Below are positions 10,790 through 21,807 of a stretch of 64,000 nucleotides of DNA, one piece after another. A model generated the notes under the pieces. The model did not search any database. It saw only the letters and a program-made list of their open reading frames with translations, and had not been told where the DNA came from. Both the position numbers and the translations under genes were made by a program. How positions within the stretch are numbered: position 1 is the first letter of the stretch; each line of letters begins with the position of its first letter. Origin of the DNA: Bathynomus jamesi (lineage: Eukaryota; Arthropoda; Malacostraca; Isopoda; Cirolanidae); NCBI GenBank assembly GCA_023014485.1, contig JAJOZX010000877.1:527001-591000 (forward strand). Reading direction: 5' to 3'.

Positions 10790-11291
10790 TTGGAAATAGC
10801 TCAGCTGGGATGTTGATGATTATCTCATAGACTTTGGTTTTTAGGTCTTCAAGTGTCTTAGGCTTGGTAGAATAGTTCTTGATTTTTATGTAACCCCAGA
10901 AAAATGCTGAGGTGTGAAGTCAGGTGAGTACGGGGGCCATTCGACTGGCTCATAAAGGGAGATCAGTCGCTCGGAAAAATGCTGCTTCCAAAAGTTGCGA
11001 GTTTCACAAGCAGTGTGTGGAGGTGCTGCATCCTGCTGAAACCACTGTGAATCTGGGATAAGGTAGTTAGTTTTTTTTTACGGGACAAACTAATTAGTTA
11101 GTATCTGACGATATCAATTAGGCTTTACCTTTACTGCTTTTCCAGTTTCATTCTCAAAGAATTAAGGACCTCCTGCACCATACCACCCAACAGCGGCTCA
11201 ACTGTTGATGGGAAGCTCTATTGGAGCACCAGCATGACTTTCCCAGTAACGAAAGTTTTGATTATTAATCTCCCAAGAGAGATGTACAATG
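10790..11291 (-). pseudogene. mariner transposase, C-terminal half
   Basis: Reading the minus strand gives QNFRYWESHAGAP, GAGGP-FFENETG, then FQQDAAPPHTA (second catalytic Asp), SPDLTP with a His in place of the third Asp, and further degraded codons. Frameshifts and stops mark it as dead. The N-terminal half is at 17559-17940. Confidence 0.78.
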
Positions 11292-11730
11292 TACAGTCCC
11301 CTGCAATAGTTCCGCTCCAAACTCTCCGAGATGTGGAGGCAACGCAGTCTCTCTTTCTCCACCCCCCCCCCTCACCTCCCCCGTCTTCTTTTCCCACTCT
11401 CCCTCTTGCTATCCCTCACTGTATAAAACTTCCTCTTTAATACTAAAAAATATATTAACAGCTTCCGAAAATGTTCGTGTATATCAATAATTTTGTTTCT
11501 CTTTTAAATAATACACCAAAAACGACGATATTAATCATTATAATATAGAGAAATACAACACTTTACAGTATGTAAGTGTTAATATCGAATCACGATATGA
11601 CAAAAAATATTGCATCACGAATGATCCCAAAATTTGAAGGACACTAATTCGGCGTGTCAGATTACGATTAGAATAGCATCTAATTTTAATCTGTGATTTG
11701 AATCCAGCGACGAAATATATTAAATAATAT

Positions 11731-12304
11731 GGTACTTTCCTGTTAACGGGAATACCCTAAAAAAAGTTTTACTGTTTGTTATGTATTTTTGCTCTTGCCA
11801 TTTTCGTTTAAACCAGTGTTTCCCAACCGGGGGCCATATGGCTCCCTGGGGGCCATGGCACATTTGAAGGGGGCCACAGGAAAATGTTATTTTGTAAAAT
11901 AGAGTTAATCTGCATATTACAAAATAGAGTTAATCTGCATATTACCTACTGAAAATAATGCTTATGGGGGCCACAGGAAAAAATAAGGTTCCTAAGGGGG
12001 CCATGAGCCAAAACCGGTTGGGAACCACTGGTTTAAACTAACGAAAATATCACAATTTAACCTAACCAATCATCAAGGGCGTACAGTTGACCTAACCGGG
12101 CATTTTCCGTTATATTAACCTGTTAGGTTAATTCAATGCCAGATTAGGTCAATTGAATGCCCGGTTAGGTCAACTGTACGCCCTTGATGATTGGTTAGGT
12201 TAAGTTGTGATATTTTCGTTAGTTTAAACGAAAATGACGAGAGCAAAAATACATAACAAACAGTAAAACTTTTTTTAGGGTATTCCAGTTAACAGGAAAG
12301 TACC
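11731..12304. mobile_element. Palindromic MITE with 8-bp target duplication
   Basis: Starts GGTACTTTCCTGTTAAC and ends with its reverse complement. AATAATAT flanks it on both sides (11723-11730 and 12305-12312). The arms stay complementary for most of the length (CCTAAAAAAAGTTTTACTG, CAAGGGCGTACAGTTGACC), so a transcript would fold into a long hairpin. The core contains GGTTAGGTTAA-type words. A similar core appears in the foldback at 58648-58862. A 217-bp hAT MITE is inserted in the left arm. Confidence 0.88.
11814..12030. mobile_element. hAT-type MITE nested in the palindromic MITE
   Basis: The ends CAGTGTTTCCCAACCGG / CCGGTTGGGAACCACTG are typical hAT inverted repeats, and GTTTAAAC is duplicated exactly on each side (11806-11813, 12031-12038). 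Internally a 25-bp word (11897-11946) is tandemly duplicated, and GGGGGCCA motifs recur. It has no coding capacity. Confidence 0.9.
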
Positions 12305-12312
12305 AATAATAT

Positions 12313-13220
12313 TTATTAATGTATATGTAAAATGAATAATTCTAACATTCATTTTTGTATATATAGTCTAAACTCAGTGACACTAAATGTATATAAAATG
12401 CAAGTTTGGAAAAAATTTATATTTTCTTTATTTTATTTTTGCTAATTGATGAATTATTTCTTTTTTAAATTACCTTATTATTTTTTAGATTAAGCTTAAT
12501 CATGTAATTGTGTTAAATTCTGTAATGTTCACTTTTTTATACATTCTCTCTTGTTGTAAAATATGAAGTCATAACTTGCCAAAACAATAAATTAACACTT
12601 AATTTTAAATTTTAAGCATTTAATTTGGGCTCATATGCATGTTTAATTTTAATCCGTAATAAAATGTATATTTCAATTTTCATTTTAGTCAATTCTGCAT
12701 ATTATGATAATAGATCTGTCAATATGCTATTTAAAAGAAAAATATGACTTCATCTTCAAATATCTTGCTTATCTCTCAGTTTGCTGCTGCAGCCAAAAAG
12801 TTACCTTTATCTTCAAATATTTTGCCAAAAAAAATTCAGTCTATTGAGAATAAAAAAGAAAACAGGTCATTATTAACTAATAATGATGTCACCAAATTAT
12901 TAGTATATAAACTCTTGTAATTTTTGAAATTACACTACCCTGCGCTGTATAATTTATTTAGAAAATTATGTATTCTAGTAAAGCGCATGGTATGTGAATT
13001 AAGATGCAATGCATAATTTGTTGCTGGCACGTCAGGATTGCCAGGAATGTGACGTAGGTTATTCTACCCAAACGCTTCTATTTCTTTAGGAATGTACCTC
13101 TTTCATATGACTAAAAGAGCATCTATATTTCCAATTATGGTTGGTTTGCTATGAGTTTCATATGCGTAAGCATCTGGTCTAATTTCAAAATTGAACTAAT
13201 GTACATTTTCTTTGTTTCAG
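12313..13220. other. AT-rich stretch, no gene seen
   Basis: A long A+T-rich sequence with TTATTTTT and TTAAAT runs and no credible reading frame or inverted repeat. It probably includes the intron and leader of the transposase relic that follows, because a TTTCTTTGTTTCAG acceptor-like site ends at 13220. Confidence 0.5.
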
Positions 13221-13233
13221 ATTTGAATTAAAT

Positions 13234-14875
13234 ATGGCGAGAGTTTGTAATAATACACCTAATTCATTCTGTTATATATGCGAACAATTTACTCCTTCTA
13301 AATAAAGGCGAGAAATCACCGTACAAGTACGAAAGCATTACCACGCCTACTTTGACTGTAAGATCGGCGACGGGCTTGTGGGAAGAAGGAAATGCCTTTC
13401 AGAATCCCCATGATTTGGAGAGAACCGAGAAATCACTACGACGATTGCTACTACTGCATGACAAACGTGGCTGGATATAATAATAAAAATAAGAGGCACA
13501 TCACATAAACGAGTATTCCACCAGCCATCCTCCCTGTGACACATTGAAGTAAAATTCCTGTGCCGAAGCCGCCTCTTGATTTTGAAAATTTTGATTCAGA
13601 TGTAGATAACATCTCAATAACAGCAGAGTCATGTTCAAATGAACATGACGAAGAATATACTGTGGCCGAAAATCAGTCACCAAAATTGATAAGTCAGAGT
13701 GATTTCAATGACCTAGTGAGAGATTTAGCATTACCGAAAGATTCGGCAGAACTTCTGAGATCAAGGCTTAAAGAATGAAATTTACTCGCTCCTTCGACAA
13801 CATTCTACATCGTGAAAAAGATTTCATCAATTTTTCTCGACTGAAGGATCACTGGTATACTGCAGTGATATAGTAGGTCTGGTAAAGGCGATGGGCAAAC
13901 ACTACCAACCATGTGACTGGCGCCTATTTATTGACTCCTCAAAGCGAAGTTTGAAAGCTGTCTTACTGCATAATGAAAACAAAGTTGTTTCTCTGTCTAT
14001 AGGGCATTCAGTTCATTTGAGAGAGACTCATGGAAATCTTTCATTTCTTTTAAACAAGATAAACTGTGAAGAACACAAATGGTTTGTTTGTGGTGATCTT
14101 AAGGTGATCTGCCTTCTTCTAGGCCAACAGGCTGGCTTTACAAAAGACTCATGCTTTATATGTTTGTGGAATAGCAGAAACAGGGAGAAACACTATGTAA
14201 GGAAAGAATGGCCTCAGAGAAAACAGATTATTCCAAGACAAGCAAACATCATTACTAATCCACTGGTAGATCGTAACAAGATACTGTTACCTCCACCCCA
14301 TATAAAGCTTGGATTAATGAAAAATTTCGTCAAAGGTCTCAACAAAGAAGGATCTGGACACAAATTTTCATGTCAAATTAGTCATGCTAAGCTGAAGGAA
14401 GGAGTGTTCGTCGGTCCTCAAATAAAGCAACTCTTAGGCGATCCAGCATTTGAAGATGCATTGACAGGTCATGAAAAATGTGCTTGGCTAGCTTTTAAGG
14501 CTGTTGTTAACAACGTCCTTGGTAACAGGAAATCTGATGACTACAAAGAAATAGTTAAAGACATGATCCGAAAATATCGTCTGCTGGGATATAACACGAA
14601 TGTTAAGATACACTTCCTAGAGTACCTAGACTCTCATCTTGATTTTTTTTCCTGAAAACTTAGGCGGGATAAGCGAGGAACACGGAGAAAGATTTCACCT
14701 GGATATTTCAGAAATAGAATGGAGGTATGAGGGAAGATGGGATGTTCGAATGATGACAGACTATTGCTGGAGTTTAAAGAGGGATGTACCGAAATCAGTA
14801 CACAAGAGAAAATCGACGAAGAGGAAGTTTCTTTGGCTACTGACTACTCTAATAAATTCAATGCGTTACTGTTGA
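13234..14875 (+). pseudogene. Unclassified transposase relic (FIDSS...CGDLKV type)
   Basis: A start codon at 13234 follows a splice-acceptor-like TTTGTTTCAG. The N terminus MARVCNNTPNSFCYICEQF carries Cys pairs. The acidic middle (13560-13780) ends with DLVRDLALPKDSAELL. The core (13891-14655) reads WRLFIDSSKRSLKAVLLHN, then CGDLKVICLLLGQQAG, a CFICLWNSR knuckle, LPPPHIKLGLMKNFVKG and the end HLDFF-PENLG...GERFHLDI. I recognise this as a widespread invertebrate protein family with transposase character, usually left unnamed. Frameshifts at about 13305, 13790, 14653 and 14725 inactivate it. The Asp residues of FIDSS and CGDLK could be catalytic, as inference. Confidence 0.7.
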
Positions 14876-14945
14876 TGAATGGTTGGACCTTTGGTTGGTT
14901 CAGTCATTCACAATTTTTACATATAAATATACTGTATCTTACTTA

Positions 14946-15650
14946 AATCCGATTCTACATGTATTATATATATTGGTGTATGTATGTAGTAATAATGTGA
15001 GTATGTGTGTGTGTGTAATATGTGTTTCTGGGCATGCATTACTATCGCAAAATGTCTGAATTGAATAACATATGCCATATGACTCGTCTGTTCTCTTATC
15101 CAGTTGGTAACATTTTCTTGTCTATACGTTACGTATGATTGTGGAATATCTAGATGTGATAGGTAAAAACTAAATATAAAGCTGAAAAGAGCATGCCTTT
15201 ATTACCTAGAATCACTCATTTTCATTGAAACAACTCGCACAAAATTTGAATTCGCAGGCCAGTGTTATTATTTTGATTATTCTGATCTGATCTAGAGGCT
15301 GAAGAATTACCTGGAATATTTTAGAAGCAGTAAAATTCAGTCATAGGATCTCCATGTCTTCTCCTTTGAGCCCTGCTTTCTCCAGCGAACTTAGTTTTAA
15401 AATAGAATAAATAATTTCTTGATACGCTACAAGAAGAATTGGGGAACCGTCAGATAATTTAGTAAGTTTTCACAGAATCCTCCGATCCACTACAAGAAGA
15501 AATCGGAGTGTAGTATAAAAGAAAGTACTGCGATTCCCTACAAGGTACCAGCTACCCCAGAGTGAGAAAATCCGTTGCTGCCACCTAACCAGAACCCCCC
15601 CGTCAATTTCGAACCACCGAAGGCCATAGACGGAGGGTTAACATATACAG
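14946..15650. other. No gene seen
   Basis: AT-rich, with a short (GT)n patch at 15002-15018 and an imperfect CCACTACAAGAAGAA-type word repeated near 15430, 15490 and 15540. Nothing codes. Confidence 0.5.
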
Positions 15651-15651
15651 T

Positions 15652-15895
15652 ATATTACAGAATAACTGCCCTGTTCATACTGCCAGGATCATGAGACAGT
15701 GGTTTCAGGAACAACGAGATATCGAGCTGTTGAACTGGCCCACCAAGGGGTGTGAACGAAAATCCATTGAAAATATGTGAGCAAATGTGGTTAACGCTTG
15801 GGAGTCTGGACAGGAGCGGACATCTCGGCATCTGCTGGAACACACCATGGCAGAGTGGGAAATTTTCCGAATGAACCCACAAATCATCTTTTTTA
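15652..15895 (+). pseudogene. Tc1-type transposase, C-terminal fragment
   Basis: Reads NCPVHTARIMRQWFQEQ, IELLNWPTKGC, SIENM-ANVVNAWESGQ and RHLLEHTMAEWEIF, the classic end of a Tc1 transposase, where the Glu of the PIEN-like block (here SIEN) is catalytic. The first two thirds are absent and one stop (TGA) replaces a Trp. It is a fragment only. Confidence 0.8.
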
Positions 15896-15969
15896 TGTAG
15901 GAAGGAGGGGCCCAAGAGCAAATGCCCGCAAAAGCGGCCCCAACCCCCCTATAGAAGAAGAAGAGAGCC

Positions 15970-16880
15970 AAAATCAAGGTCCGGGGTTTTCGAGATACCT
16001 AGACACTGCATTTGAAAGATGAGGGGTCACAGACAGGAGGAAAGATGGAGTGAGGAAGATTGTTCCAGAGTTAACCGGTTGAGTAGACGAAAGATTGAAA
16101 ATACCGATTATACTTTGCGTTAGAGAATTGGACAGAAAAGGAATGAGAAAGCGTAGAAAGTCTGGTGCTGCGTGCTCTCGTAAAGGAGGAGGCAAACAGT
16201 TAGAGAGTTCAGAAGAGCAATGTCCGTTATAATAGTGATAGTAAAGAGAGAGTGAGGCAACATTGCGGCGAAGCGAGAGAGATTGAAGACAATCAGTAAG
16301 AGGCTGGGAATTGATGAAACGAAAAGCCTTTGATTCCACCCGGTCAAGTACGGCTGAGTGGGTTGAGCCAATCCATACATTAGAAGCGTACTCCATACAG
16401 TGGCGAACAAGACCCCTATACAGAGACAGCAACTAAGTGGGGTTGAAGAAACCGCGGAAGCGGCACAGCACACCTAACCTCTTAGAAACTGTTTTAGAAA
16501 GAGAGTATATATGGTCTTTCCAGGAAAGTTCACGAGAAAAGTAAACGCCAAAGGCCCAAGAATGTTAAGAGAAGAGGAAGGATTGAGCTGTATGTTGGTG
16601 AAGGTAAGGAGATAGGTGTGTGGAAGATTGTGACGAGTAGACAGATGAAGGAACTGAGTTTTTGAGGCATTGAAAACCACAAGCTTTTCTCTATCCCAAT
16701 CAGAGATAGCTACTCCCAATCCCAATCAGAGGGTCAGGTGTCCCACAGCCGTCCTACGCGAATCATGAAGTGACTGCTGTGAGGGATGCTTTGGGAAGCG
16801 GGTGGAAAAGTGAAGAGTGGAATCATCAGCATTGGAGTGAATAGGACAGGAAGTGCGAATTAAAAGATCATTAATAAATA
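15970..16880 (-). pseudogene. Jockey-type non-LTR reverse transcriptase fragment
   Basis: The minus strand begins near 16880 with an IPLFINDLL-like block, then NADDSTLHFS (catalytic YADD changed to NADD), ISDWDREKLVVFNASKTQF and LSLYRGLVRHCMEYASNVW (16432-15974). It ends with ELSNCLPPPLREHAA and NSGTIFLTPSF. This style of Jockey element is common in decapod crustaceans, by family knowledge. 5' and 3' truncations and a frameshift near 16470 are visible. Confidence 0.8.
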
Positions 16881-16889
16881 ATGGTATCT

Positions 16890-17440
16890 GTTCCAAATAG
16901 GCTACGAGAGGTCATTAATAATAATGAAGGATGGACCAAGTGTTCAGTAATTGTGTATAATTATGTTATGGTTGTGATGCATTAAATATACAGTATATTT
17001 ATTTACTTGAACAAGTGTCACTTCCTGATAATTTGAACATTGTTTTTTATGTTCTTAAGAAAATCTCTAAATTTACTTAATTCATGTTTATTTTTGTAAT
17101 AAAAAATTGAATTATGTTATCATTTTCTCTCCATGGATAGACCTTTTTCTGGATAATCATTTGTTGATGATGCATGGGCTTTAAACAGAAATGTTATTGC
17201 CTATAGAAAAGTCGATACTACAACTTATCTTACATTTTAACTATAGCATAGCTACATCAAAATCTTATGGTTGAAAGTTTTTAAATATCCCACGATTGTG
17301 AAATAACCTAACTACTCTATTCCCTAAACGTAGGAATACTGCATGAATAAAATACATAGTTGTCCTTGTATTATTACCAAAACTACAATGAACAATATAT
17401 TTATTCTGTTATTGGTTTTCAAAAAATAAAAGTATTACTC
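16890..17440. other. No gene seen
   Basis: An AT-rich stretch up to the right inverted repeat of the CAGTC-ended element. No reading frame or repeat is recognised. Confidence 0.5.
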
Positions 17441-17558
17441 TGACAACACCTGAGAGGGGGAGTTGGAGAGGGAGGGTGGGGAACAGTGGTTTAAGAGGGA
17501 CTGCGTTGTTGTCACATCTCGGAGAGGTTGGAGCGGAACTATTGCAGAAGACTGTGCA

Positions 17559-17940
17559 TAGCACTCGTCATTGAAGTAGAGGTGTTTCAAAAGCTTCGGA
17601 TCTTCTAGTTTTGTTCACAGCCATGCTGCGAATTTCATTCGTTTTCGAACATTAGTCAGTGAAGGTTGTGAATCATTTTTGTAGGGAAAATGGTTCAATT
17701 TAGTACGAAGAATACGATGCACAGATATTCGTGAAATACCTACTTCTGCTGATAAACGTCGAATTGACTCGTGCGGACTGTGCGCAATAATTTCATGAAC
17801 CACATTAACGTGTTGCACAGTTCTTGTGGATCATCTCCTACCACGATTACCCTTATGTTGATTGCTTGCATTTCCTTTTGTTTGAATTTTTTTAACAGTT
17901 CGTGATATTGTCATTTATCGGTGGAACTTTGCATCCATAT
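17559..17940 (-). pseudogene. mariner transposase, N-terminal half
   Basis: On the minus strand a basic KGNASNQHKGNRGRR-like segment leads to a helix-turn-helix (HEIIAHSPHESIRRLSAEVG, ISVHRILR) at 17615-17818. The start of the catalytic domain follows, with FNDECYA (first Asp) cut by the 11294-17554 insertion. The frame is broken at least twice. Confidence 0.78.
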
Positions 17941-18365
17941 TCTCTGCAAATGTTCCTCTGCACATGTGTCACGGAATTTACCACATGAAACCACTCAACG
18001 ATCTTGATTTTCTGTTCCAGCTGCAAACGTGGTATCAGTGACCTAGAGGTGGAAAGAGTACCAAAACGAGTACCACTACGATTAAGAGTACCGTATTTTT
18101 TGAGTGGTAGAGTACGGTTTTTTTATTATTCGAATACGAGTACGCGTGTAAGAGAGTGGTTTCAAACTCTAACTGGTGCTTGGCTACAAGTTGTAGCCAA
18201 GCACTTTAACCAAGCACTTTAAGCCAAGCACTTTAAGCCAAGCACTTTAACCCAGCTTGTCCCAAATGCTTTTAATCGGGTCCGATTTTCTTAAAATTTA
18301 ATGTTGAACATTATATTGCATAGTTATACAACCTTCGATATGAATATATTCATTTTTAATAATTT

Positions 18366-18401
18366 TATATATATATATATATATATGTATATGTATATAT
18401 A

Positions 18402-18441
<40 letters not shown>
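18366..18441. repeat. (TA)n microsatellite
   Basis: A TA array with TG and CTG interruptions inside the piggyBac remnant. Confidence 0.95.
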
Positions 18442-18446
<5 letters not shown>

Positions 18447-18642
18447 TCCCTTGGGAGTCATTGGGACTTTGAAATTATAAATGTTGATGAAAATTTTTAT
18501 TGATATAAAGGTTGTAACATAATTATTATAGTCTTTCAACAAAGGAACAAATTAAAACATAATGACAATGAATAAGGTATACTTAATTAGAAAATAATAA
18601 AAATAGCATTATTTTTTCTCATGATATTGCTACCAACAAGTC

Positions 18643-18839
18643 TTCAGATGTAATGTCACAGCGCATTTTGTGCACTGAATTTTGCTGTTTTTCTTGCATA
18701 AAATGCATCGCCTGGAGGTAGTGAGTGATGATGGATAGTGCTTTATGTTGTCAGTGCTAACTTCTGTTGGGGGTCTAGCTCCTCTTCCTCTTGGTCCTGG
18801 CAACGATGCTGCTAGAGGTCTGGAGAAGGACGGAGAGCG
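18643..18839 (-). pseudogene. piggyBac transposase C-terminal Cys-rich fragment
   Basis: The minus strand reads a proline/arginine-rich linker (LPGPRGRGARPPTEVS) followed by RRCILCKKNSKIQCTKC and HLKTCW, then a stop. C-x2-C ... C-x2-C ... H/C matches the cross-brace zinc domain that ends piggyBac transposases and binds the element ends. Only this last domain survives. Confidence 0.75.
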
Positions 18840-19599
18840 GCAAAATTTTAACCGAGGAAAGAGATAAACACTGGGTTAATGGCTTGTAATGATTGGTTTA
18901 TCGACGTCTAGATTTTTTTTTTTCGTAAAAAATAATTATTACATTTCCTTGATTTTTATCAGTTTCCCTGAGATTTCAAGGTGTCCTGAATACAAATTTA
19001 TATGTTAAATTGTCATAGAATGTCTCCTATCGAAAACGAAGGGAGCATTAAAACGAATATTAACCCAAATATTTTTTATAATAACCTCGTTGCCTCTTCA
19101 TACCTCTAAATGAATAGTTTATACTGTATAGAAAATTCAGCAATTTTAGTTTTTGTTATTATTATTATTAGGCAGAAGGTGATGCCCTGTAGATTTTTAA
19201 ACAAAGTTACTGAAATGACCACTTCGACGTCACTAATGAACCACTTAAGAATTTTGCAATGACCAATTTAGGATCTAAGTGAGTAAATTGTACAAATACA
19301 AATAGGATATGACCACAAAATAGATAAAATAATATTTTAGGTGCCCACCAGAGGGACAAACATAAATGACTCCTCAGGGAGTCATTGACACCTAATGGGT
19401 TAACTGGTGCTTGGCTACAAGTTGTAGACAAGCACCAATTAAAGTTTGAAACCACACTCTTACACGCGTATTCGTACTCGAACACTAAAAAAACCGTACT
19501 CGACCACTCAAAAAATACGGTACTCTTAATCGTACTGGTACTCGTTTTGGTACACGTTTTGGTCCTCTTTCCACCTCTTACCCGGCCCTATCACTGTTT

Positions 19600-19957
19600 G
19601 AGAGTTCATCCATATTGTTCCATATAGACTAGGTCCTCAAGAAGGCTTAGTCAAGACTTGTAAGGCCTTTCATGGCCTTATTAGGCTATAGTCTATTGGT
19701 AGCAGTATCGTCTTTTCCCAATTTTATAGAATTTAGGAAAAGTTATTGCTTTATGTATGAAATGGTGAAAGAACGGTCTTAATATAAAATATTTATCAGT
19801 TATTAATTAATGAAAAATTAGAAATTTACAGATACTGTATATGCGGAATAAAAAACCCAGTCTGTTACTTTTCTGAAGAAGAAACCACAATTATAAAATA
19901 AATATCCACTATAAAATAACGGGCAAATAAAAACGGGGAAATATTTTTGGTACACTA
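19600..19957. other. No gene seen
   Basis: Unassigned sequence between the inverted-repeat element and the Penelope cluster; no frame or repeat structure is recognised. Confidence 0.45.
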
Positions 19958-19965
19958 TATATATA

Positions 19966-20005
<40 letters not shown>
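19958..20005. repeat. (TA)n microsatellite
   Basis: TA array directly bordering the left Penelope end. Confidence 0.95.
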
Positions 20006-20007
<2 letters not shown>

Positions 20008-21807
20008 AATCCAATGACAAGGAGGAATGTAAATGCCATGAAAAGTCTTCTTTAATGCGCAACGTTTCGAGCAATACGCTCATCATCAGGCTAGATAATA
20101 ACTATGAAATTAGAATCAATAAATAAATGTGAACAAGACAAAATAATTTCTATAAAACCTATTCATTAAAAGCAAATTTTAAAAAGACTAAAAGAAGAGG
20201 GTTAAATTCAAAGTTATAAAAATTTACATATAAAATTACAAGAAATTTAAAAGCTATTTTTAAATTACATATAGTAAATTTGAAATTAGTACACTGGAAT
20301 AATTAACACTAATACAATGGAATAATTAACACTACGAACCTTTCAATGCTGGTTCCGAGGCACGAGTAATTTAAAAAAAACAAAACAGGAAACAAGCTAT
20401 GGGTTGGGCGGTTGGAGAGTATAAGTTAGGGGAGGGGGATTATAAAAATTGGGGAGGGGGGAGGGGAGTTGGGGAGGGGGATTATAAAAAATTTAGGGGA
20501 CAGCTGAGGAATCCACGTTTAGAGAAGGGGTCAATGTTTTAATATAAAGAGATTCCAAAATTCTAAGTGAGTTAGGACAAGAATTACAACCGAGAATTTT
20601 AAAATTATCTAAAGTGACATCAGTTTTACATTTTATACTATGTTCCCGAATACTGGAGGCTTCTTTTTTATTTAAAATTTTACCTGTTCGGCAACTTATT
20701 CCCATATGCGAATAAAATCTAGCCCTGAGGGAGCGCACGGTGCTGCCAATATAAGTACCAAGAGACACCTTGGGCAGGTAAATAAATATACAACACCGCT
20801 ACGCAACGAATCAGGAGTTCGATCCTTCGCTGAGAAAAAGCTACCTAAAGACATTTTGTTAATAAATATAATGCGAAAATCAGTATGATAAAAAAATTTT
20901 CTTAACAACTTTGTAAATTTAAGTTTAAATTCTTTATTCATGGGACCCATTTCAGGTACCAAGAAATATTTTATATCTTTAGGCACTGAAATACAGGAAA
21001 GTTGAGGGCTATAAACATTATTTAAGAAAGATCTTATTAGTTTATCTACATATTGAACAGGAAAACTATTATTGGTAAAATATGATCTTAAATTATTAAA
21101 TTCATCGTTTAGTAAGGTAAAACTAGAGGTCAAATTATATCCTCTGAACAAGAGAGTTTTAATACACGACATCTTATAGTTAAAATCAGTAAAACTAAAG
21201 AAATTCATGCCCAAACCAGTAAAAGTGGGTTTCCTGTAAACTGATGTAGTAATAGAATCACCTTTTTTCGAAATTAAAATATCTAAAAAGGGAAGGGAGC
21301 CATTTTTCTCAGTTTCCATTGTATAAGTTATATTGGGGTGCAGAGAATTTAAGAAGTTAAAAAATTGTTGCGCTTGTACAGCATTATCAAAAACAGCTAT
21401 CGAGTCATCAACGAAGCGTCGATAGAAAATTGGTTTATAATGGGTGGGAGATTGTCTAAAAATTACACTTTCTAAATGAGTCATAAAAAAATCAGCTGAT
21501 AAAGGTCCGACGGGTGATCCCATCCCAACACCATCAATTTGTTGGTAAACCTTATTATTGAAAGTAAAATAACATTGCTTAAAAAACAATTCTAAAAGTT
21601 CCTTAAAATAAGACCATGAAAAACCATGAAAACTATCATCAGAGCTAAAAACCCTATCTAAAATAATGGCAATAGTTTCTGATACAGGTACATTCGTGAA
21701 AAGCGACTTTACATCAAAACTGACAAAAAACTTTTTTGTATCGAAATTCTTACTAAGAAGATCTTTTTGAAATTCATAAGAGTTATTTATAGTATAAGCA
21801 TTTTCCG
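20006..21807 (-). mobile_element. Penelope-like retroelement, minus-strand copy
   Basis: Runs from a 5' truncation at about 21807 to its 3' end near 20006. It encodes a reverse transcriptase followed by a GIY-YIG endonuclease, the diagnostic Penelope order. A 3' untranslated part contains the word AACGTTTCGAGCAATACGC followed by TCATCATCAGGC. The last ~750 bp are repeated inverted at 21808-22552. Confidence 0.9.
20493..21807 (-). pseudogene. Penelope reverse transcriptase plus GIY-YIG endonuclease
   Basis: Coding runs from about 21807 (INNSYEFQKDLLSK) through VSFDVKSLFTNVPV, DGVGMGSPVGPLSADFFM, YRRFVDDSIAVF (catalytic Asp pair) and LPFLDILI...VYRKPTFTG. The C-terminal GIY-YIG nuclease reads VVYLFTCPRC, then after a one-base shift near 20760 GTYIGSTVRSLRARFYSH, ASSIREH and RILESLYIKT-LTPSLN. 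Penelope elements use this pair to prime and copy RNA into DNA. The N-terminal RT domain is missing through truncation and one frameshift separates RT from the nuclease; otherwise the frame is open. Confidence 0.9.

Larger units (their letters stand above)
11294..17554. mobile_element. CAGTC-ended TIR element, 6.3 kb, composite
   Basis: Terminal inverted repeats of about 100 bp start CAGTCYYCTGCAATAGTTCC at both ends (11294 rightward, 17554 leftward) and continue with CGCTCCAAMCTCTCCGAGATGTG and ACGCAGTCYCTCTT. The flanks read ...CAATG-TA and TG-CATAG; reassembly of the host mariner suggests a duplication of only 2-4 bp, compatible with TA. Inside are a MITE, an unclassified transposase relic (13234-14875), a Tc1 end and a Jockey fragment. 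Which of these was the original cargo is not certain; the 13.2-14.9 kb relic is the best candidate. Confidence 0.75.
10599..17990 (-). mobile_element. mariner/Tc1-group element, minus strand, split by a 6.3-kb insertion
   Basis: The 3' terminus is at 10599, with CAGGTGTCCCAAAAAATG (a typical mariner end). The C-terminal half of the transposase lies at 10790-11291 and the N-terminal half at 17559-17940. Joining them restores an FNDECYA...NNQNFRYWESHAG reading, so the 11294-17554 element is a secondary insertion. The 5' inverted repeat was not found; it was probably replaced by the inverted-repeat element starting at 18044. Confidence 0.8.
18251..19399 (-). mobile_element. piggyBac-type element remnant between TTAA sites
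   Basis: TTAA occurs at 18247-18250 and 19400-19403 with CCCA starting each end (CCCAGCTTG and, inverted, CCCATTAGG), the piggyBac pattern. Internally 18640-18839 (minus) encodes the C-terminal Cys-rich end of a piggyBac transposase. The rest of the transposase is gone, and a (TA)n array occupies 18366-18441. Confidence 0.65.
18044..19580. mobile_element. Long-armed inverted-repeat element starting TAGAGGTGG
   Basis: Arms of about 150-175 bp (18044-18200 and 19403-19580) are reverse complements: TAGAGGTGGAAAGAG, ACCAAAACGAGTACC, TACGCGTGTAAGAG, then CTGGTGCTTGGCTACAAG. The left arm also has a short tandem array of CAAGCACTTTAA-type units (18195-18250). A piggyBac-type remnant sits between the arms at TTAA sites. 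No duplication could be fixed with confidence. It carries no gene of its own. Confidence 0.75.

Noticed and set aside
11234..11440. 68-codon Pro/Ser-rich frame
   Set aside because: Lies in the inverted repeat and C-rich tract of the CAGTC-ended element.
18324..18542. Reading frames of repeated Ile-Tyr (also at 42053, 43163-43519, 56133-56419, 59131, 63333)
   Set aside because: Translations of (TA)n microsatellites, not genes.
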